NCBI GenBank assembly: GCA_938016625.1
Contig: CALILB010000057.1
Location: 1-7,171, forward strand
Reading direction: 5' to 3'
Length of the DNA stretch: 7,171 bases
Source of the DNA: an uncultured bacterium
GTDB taxonomy: Bacteria; Acidobacteriota; Thermoanaerobaculia; Multivoradales; JAHEKO01
The translations under genes and the position numbers were made by a program. Below, one piece after another: positions 5,203 through 7,171 of the stretch. The notes below the pieces were generated by a model. It was not told the origin of the DNA. It was given only the letters and a program-made list of their open reading frames with translations, and searched no databases. The stretch's first letter is position 1; each line of letters begins with the position of its first letter.

Positions 5203-6230
5203 TGCCCACGCACAACCCCTATGAAACCTACCTTGGCCACCTTCGGCACCTACCTTTCATCGAGAAGACCAAGGTCCTCGAGTTTGCCCCCGCCGGATAC
5301 CAGTTCCAGCCTGATGCCCTCCTGCTGGTCACGACTCCGCAAGGCGATCATCGCTTTCTGGTAGAAGAGAAGCGGACACATCTGACCTACACCATCGCCG
5401 ATGGCGTCATTGCGCAAATGGATCGTGAGACTCGGTATCCGTGGATTCTCTTCGCCCCGCATGTTGCACCGCCAATGGCTCGCCACCTCATGGAGAACGG
5501 GGTCTTCTTCGTCGATAGAGTCGGAAACTGCCATCTTGCCATCGGCCGCGATCACATCGTACAGATCGAGGGGAGAAAACCCGACAAGACCACCAAAAAA
5601 GCCCGCGGCCTAGGTGCTGCTGGGCACCAGGCGCTGTTCGCAATCTTGGCGAAACCTGAGCTCCTCAACGCTCCGGTGCGGGCCTTGGCAGAAGCCGCCG
5701 GAATCGGGAAGACAGCTGCAGCTGAGACACTTCATCGCCTTCAGGAGCAGGGTGTAATTGGCCGAGGTCAGCGGGAGCGCCACCTACTTCAGCGCGACCT
5801 CGTTCTTGATCGATGGCTTGCGGGCTACGAAAACTTTCTCCGACCGCGTCTGACGGTAGGAACCTTTCGAAGACCGGATCCTGATCCAGCGGCTACAGAA
5901 GAGTGGATCGAGCGCAATCTCAACGGCGAAATCAACTGGGCCTGGGGAGGAGGCACCGCAGCCATGCGATTGACGGGCCACTACCGAGGCGAAGGGACCC
6001 TCCTTTACCTCGAGGCAGAACCCGTCGATATTCAGGACCGCCTACAAGCCCTTCCGGCAAAGGACGGTCCCCTAACGGTCCTGCGGGCACCGGGACCAAT
6101 CGCTCTCGAAGGCGCAGCACCCAGAACCACCCACCCGCTGCTGGTCTACACAGACCTCCTCGACGAAGGAGGAGAGCGGGCGCGCGAAGCAGCCAAAGAG
6201 ATTCACCACCGTTTTCTCGAAAGAGCATGA
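5202..6230 (+). CDS. AbiEi-family antitoxin/transcriptional regulator with PD-(D/E)XK-like N-terminal domain
   Basis: A 342-aa protein, first gene of a type IV (AbiE-like) toxin-antitoxin pair; expected to neutralise the downstream nucleotidyltransferase and repress the shared promoter. The N-terminal domain (about 1-125) looks restriction-endonuclease-like: P37-D38, a strand, then E55-E56-K57, followed by YPWILFAPHVAP and FFVDRVGNCHLAIG, a strand pattern I recognise from AbiEi-annotated proteins (related ones read as VDLL ... VVEVK and DLxGN). A winged helix follows at about 142-189 (VRALAEAAGIGKTAAAETLHRLQEQGVIGRG region). The C-terminal domain (about 200-342) includes WAWGGGTAAMRLTGHYRG and ends in HPLLVYTDLLDEGGERAREAAKEI, the usual tail of this family. 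The ATG at 5202 is chosen because the promoter lies directly before it; the frame stays open upstream only by chance, antisense to the TonB-like gene. Its stop overlaps the next start (ATGA). DNA repression is likely; nuclease activity is unknown. Confidence 0.82.
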   Translation: MPTHNPYETYLGHLRHLPFIEKTKVLEFAPAGYQFQPDALLLVTTPQGDHRFLVEEKRTHLTYTIADGVIAQMDRETRYPWILFAPHVAPPMARHLMENGVFFVDRVGNCHLAIGRDHIVQIEGRKPDKTTKKARGLGAAGHQALFAILAKPELLNAPVRALAEAAGIGKTAAAETLHRLQEQGVIGRGQRERHLLQRDLVLDRWLAGYENFLRPRLTVGTFRRPDPDPAATEEWIERNLNGEINWAWGGGTAAMRLTGHYRGEGTLLYLEAEPVDIQDRLQALPAKDGPLTVLRAPGPIALEGAAPRTTHPLLVYTDLLDEGGERAREAAKEIHHRFLERA

Positions 6231-7021
6231 GCAATTTCACCGATCACCAGATCGAAGCGCTTCGCGCACTCTTTACTCTCTGGCCGAACGAACGCATGAC
6301 GGTCGTGGGTGCCTCGGCGCTTGCGTGCTACATGGAGATGAAGTGGCGCCGTACGCAGGACCTCGATGTTGCCGTCTTGCTAGCCGTGGAAGATGCCTCG
6401 GAGGACCTGGCCAACGTCTCTGGCTGGCAACGCCATCCATCCAAAGAGCATGAGTGGTTGACTCCGGACGACGTCAAGGTCGACATCATTCCCGTGGCTC
6501 CCAAACACCTGGCGAGAGGGCGGATCAAATGGCCCAAGACCGACGTCGAGATGTCCCTCGTCGGTTTTCGATTGGCCTTTGATCACAGCGAGCCGACATC
6601 AATCGCTCCCGATGTCATGGTCCACGTAGCACCTGTCCCCGTAATCACCGTTCTCAAGATGGCCGCTTATCTGGATCGACCCAGCGAAAGGCAGAGGGAT
6701 CTGGAGGATCTCGCCTACATCCTCGAGGAATACCTTCAACATGACGCAGACGACCGCTACTCGAAAGACATCTTCGAACTAGGTCTGACCTATGAAGAGA
6801 CGAGCTCATATGTGTTGGGCAAGAAGGTGGGAGCGCTGATCAACCAGACTGAAAAGGACTTGGTACTTGCCTTTCTGGCGAAGCTCCAAGATGAAGGGGA
6901 GCCGCTTTCCACCCAAGCTCGCATGGCTAGTCTCGGACCTCCAGGATGGCACCGTGATCCCGACCAGCTCCTGCAAAGGATCGCTGCGTTCAAGCTTGGA
7001 GTCGACAACCAGAGTCGCTAA
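6227..7021 (+). CDS. AbiEii-like nucleotidyltransferase toxin
   Basis: A 264-aa predicted nucleotidyltransferase of the AbiEii kind, the probable toxin of the pair. DNA polymerase beta-type motifs are visible: GASAL at 28-32 in place of the usual GGxAL, then T43-x-D45-L46-D47 (two metal-binding Asp), and a third acidic residue, D86, in VKVDIIP. The AbiEii hallmark follows: K144 in VLKMAAYLDR, then RDLEDL at 157-162. Characterised relatives such as the mycobacterial MenT toxins transfer nucleotides to the 3' end of tRNA and block translation; whether this one does is inference. The ATG at 6227 overlaps the upstream TGA, so translation should be coupled; no independent Shine-Dalgarno is needed. 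The open frame continues upstream of 6227, but that part is Arg/Pro-rich and out of register with the real antitoxin frame. The C-terminal 80 residues, after LEEYLQHD, match nothing I know. Confidence 0.84.
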   Translation: MSNFTDHQIEALRALFTLWPNERMTVVGASALACYMEMKWRRTQDLDVAVLLAVEDASEDLANVSGWQRHPSKEHEWLTPDDVKVDIIPVAPKHLARGRIKWPKTDVEMSLVGFRLAFDHSEPTSIAPDVMVHVAPVPVITVLKMAAYLDRPSERQRDLEDLAYILEEYLQHDADDRYSKDIFELGLTYEETSSYVLGKKVGALINQTEKDLVLAFLAKLQDEGEPLSTQARMASLGPPGWHRDPDQLLQRIAAFKLGVDNQSR

Positions 7022-7049
7022 TGGAATCTCCAGGCGTGTCCCGGAGTCC

Positions 7050-7074
7050 GACAGGACCACCGGGTGGCTCTGTC
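7050..7074. terminator. Weak hairpin between convergent genes
   Basis: GACAG (7050-7054) pairs with CTGTC (7070-7074), and CCAC (7057-7060) with GTGG (7064-7067), around a CGG loop, with one G-U pair and one mismatch between the two helices. It sits in the 60-bp gap between the toxin gene and the convergent membrane-protein gene, where a bidirectional terminator would be useful. No T tract follows on either strand, so intrinsic termination is doubtful. Confidence 0.3.
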
Positions 7075-7081
7075 GATCGAT

Positions 7082-7171
7082 CTAGAAAAGACCGCCGGTG
7101 CGGATGCCGGCACCAAAGGCGACGAAGAGGACCGAGATCAGGGTCACGGCCAGGATGTGGAGGGCGAGGCT
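7082..7171 (-). CDS. C-terminal end of an unidentified integral membrane protein (runs off right edge)
   Basis: On the minus strand the last 29 codons read SLALHILAVTLISVLFVAFG followed by AGIRTGGLF and a TAG stop at 7084-7082. The first 20 or so residues form a plausible final transmembrane helix with a short polar tail. The GC-rich codon use matches the other native genes. The fragment is too short to name a family. It is convergent with the toxin gene. Confidence 0.55.
   Translation of the reverse strand, partial: SLALHILAVTLISVLFVAFGAGIRTGGLF

Noticed and set aside
5903..6226. Upstream extension of the nucleotidyltransferase frame by 108 codons
   Set aside because: It is an Arg/Pro-rich out-of-frame read of the antitoxin C-terminus. 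The ATG at 6227 gives the family-like N-terminus and the ATGA overlap.
1..7171. CRISPR array, tRNA/rRNA, insertion sequence or phage genes
   Set aside because: No repeat-spacer pattern, cloverleaf, transposase/integrase motif or terminal repeats were seen. No direct repeats flanking the toxin-antitoxin cassette could be found by eye.

Overview
The window looks like a GC-rich chromosomal segment from a Gram-negative (diderm) bacterium. The evidence is a TonB-family energy transducer, a probable lipoprotein, an exported NTF2-fold protein and a PBP1B-like bifunctional peptidoglycan synthase. The TonB C-terminal domain reads like those common in Acidobacteriota. That phylum is my best guess, made from family resemblance and not from a search.

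Layout. Positions 1-1148 (minus) hold the N-terminal 382 codons of a class A penicillin-binding protein that runs off the left edge. A 58-bp divergent gap separates it from a 641-aa ABC-F ATPase (1207-3132, plus). Next comes a small exported NTF2-like/DUF4440-type protein (3256-3720, plus) closed by a very clear intrinsic terminator (3747-3778). On the minus strand, a TonB-like protein (5057-4380) is followed by a small probable lipoprotein of unknown function (4265-3792). The 114-bp gap between them contains a possible 14-codon leader ORF. At the right edge (7171-7082, minus) is the last 29 codons of an unidentified membrane protein.

The accessory part is 5150-7021 on the plus strand: a two-gene cassette that reads as a type IV (AbiE-like) toxin-antitoxin module. 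The first gene encodes a 342-aa AbiEi-family protein with an N-terminal domain carrying an apparently complete PD-(D/E)XK motif, a central winged helix and a C-terminal domain. The second encodes a 264-aa AbiEii-like nucleotidyltransferase, and the two genes overlap by ATGA. In front of the pair is the most striking non-coding structure in the window. Four TGTCC/GGACA half-sites sit on one dyad axis (5176), with the outer and inner half-sites each 17 bp apart. A near-consensus promoter lies within this palindrome. Its predicted start is at or just before the ATG, so the mRNA may be leaderless. The expected logic is repression of its own promoter by the first gene product, with the toxin translationally coupled.

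I see no tRNA, rRNA, CRISPR array, insertion sequence or transposase. Apart from the short intergenic gaps described, the window is fully coding.
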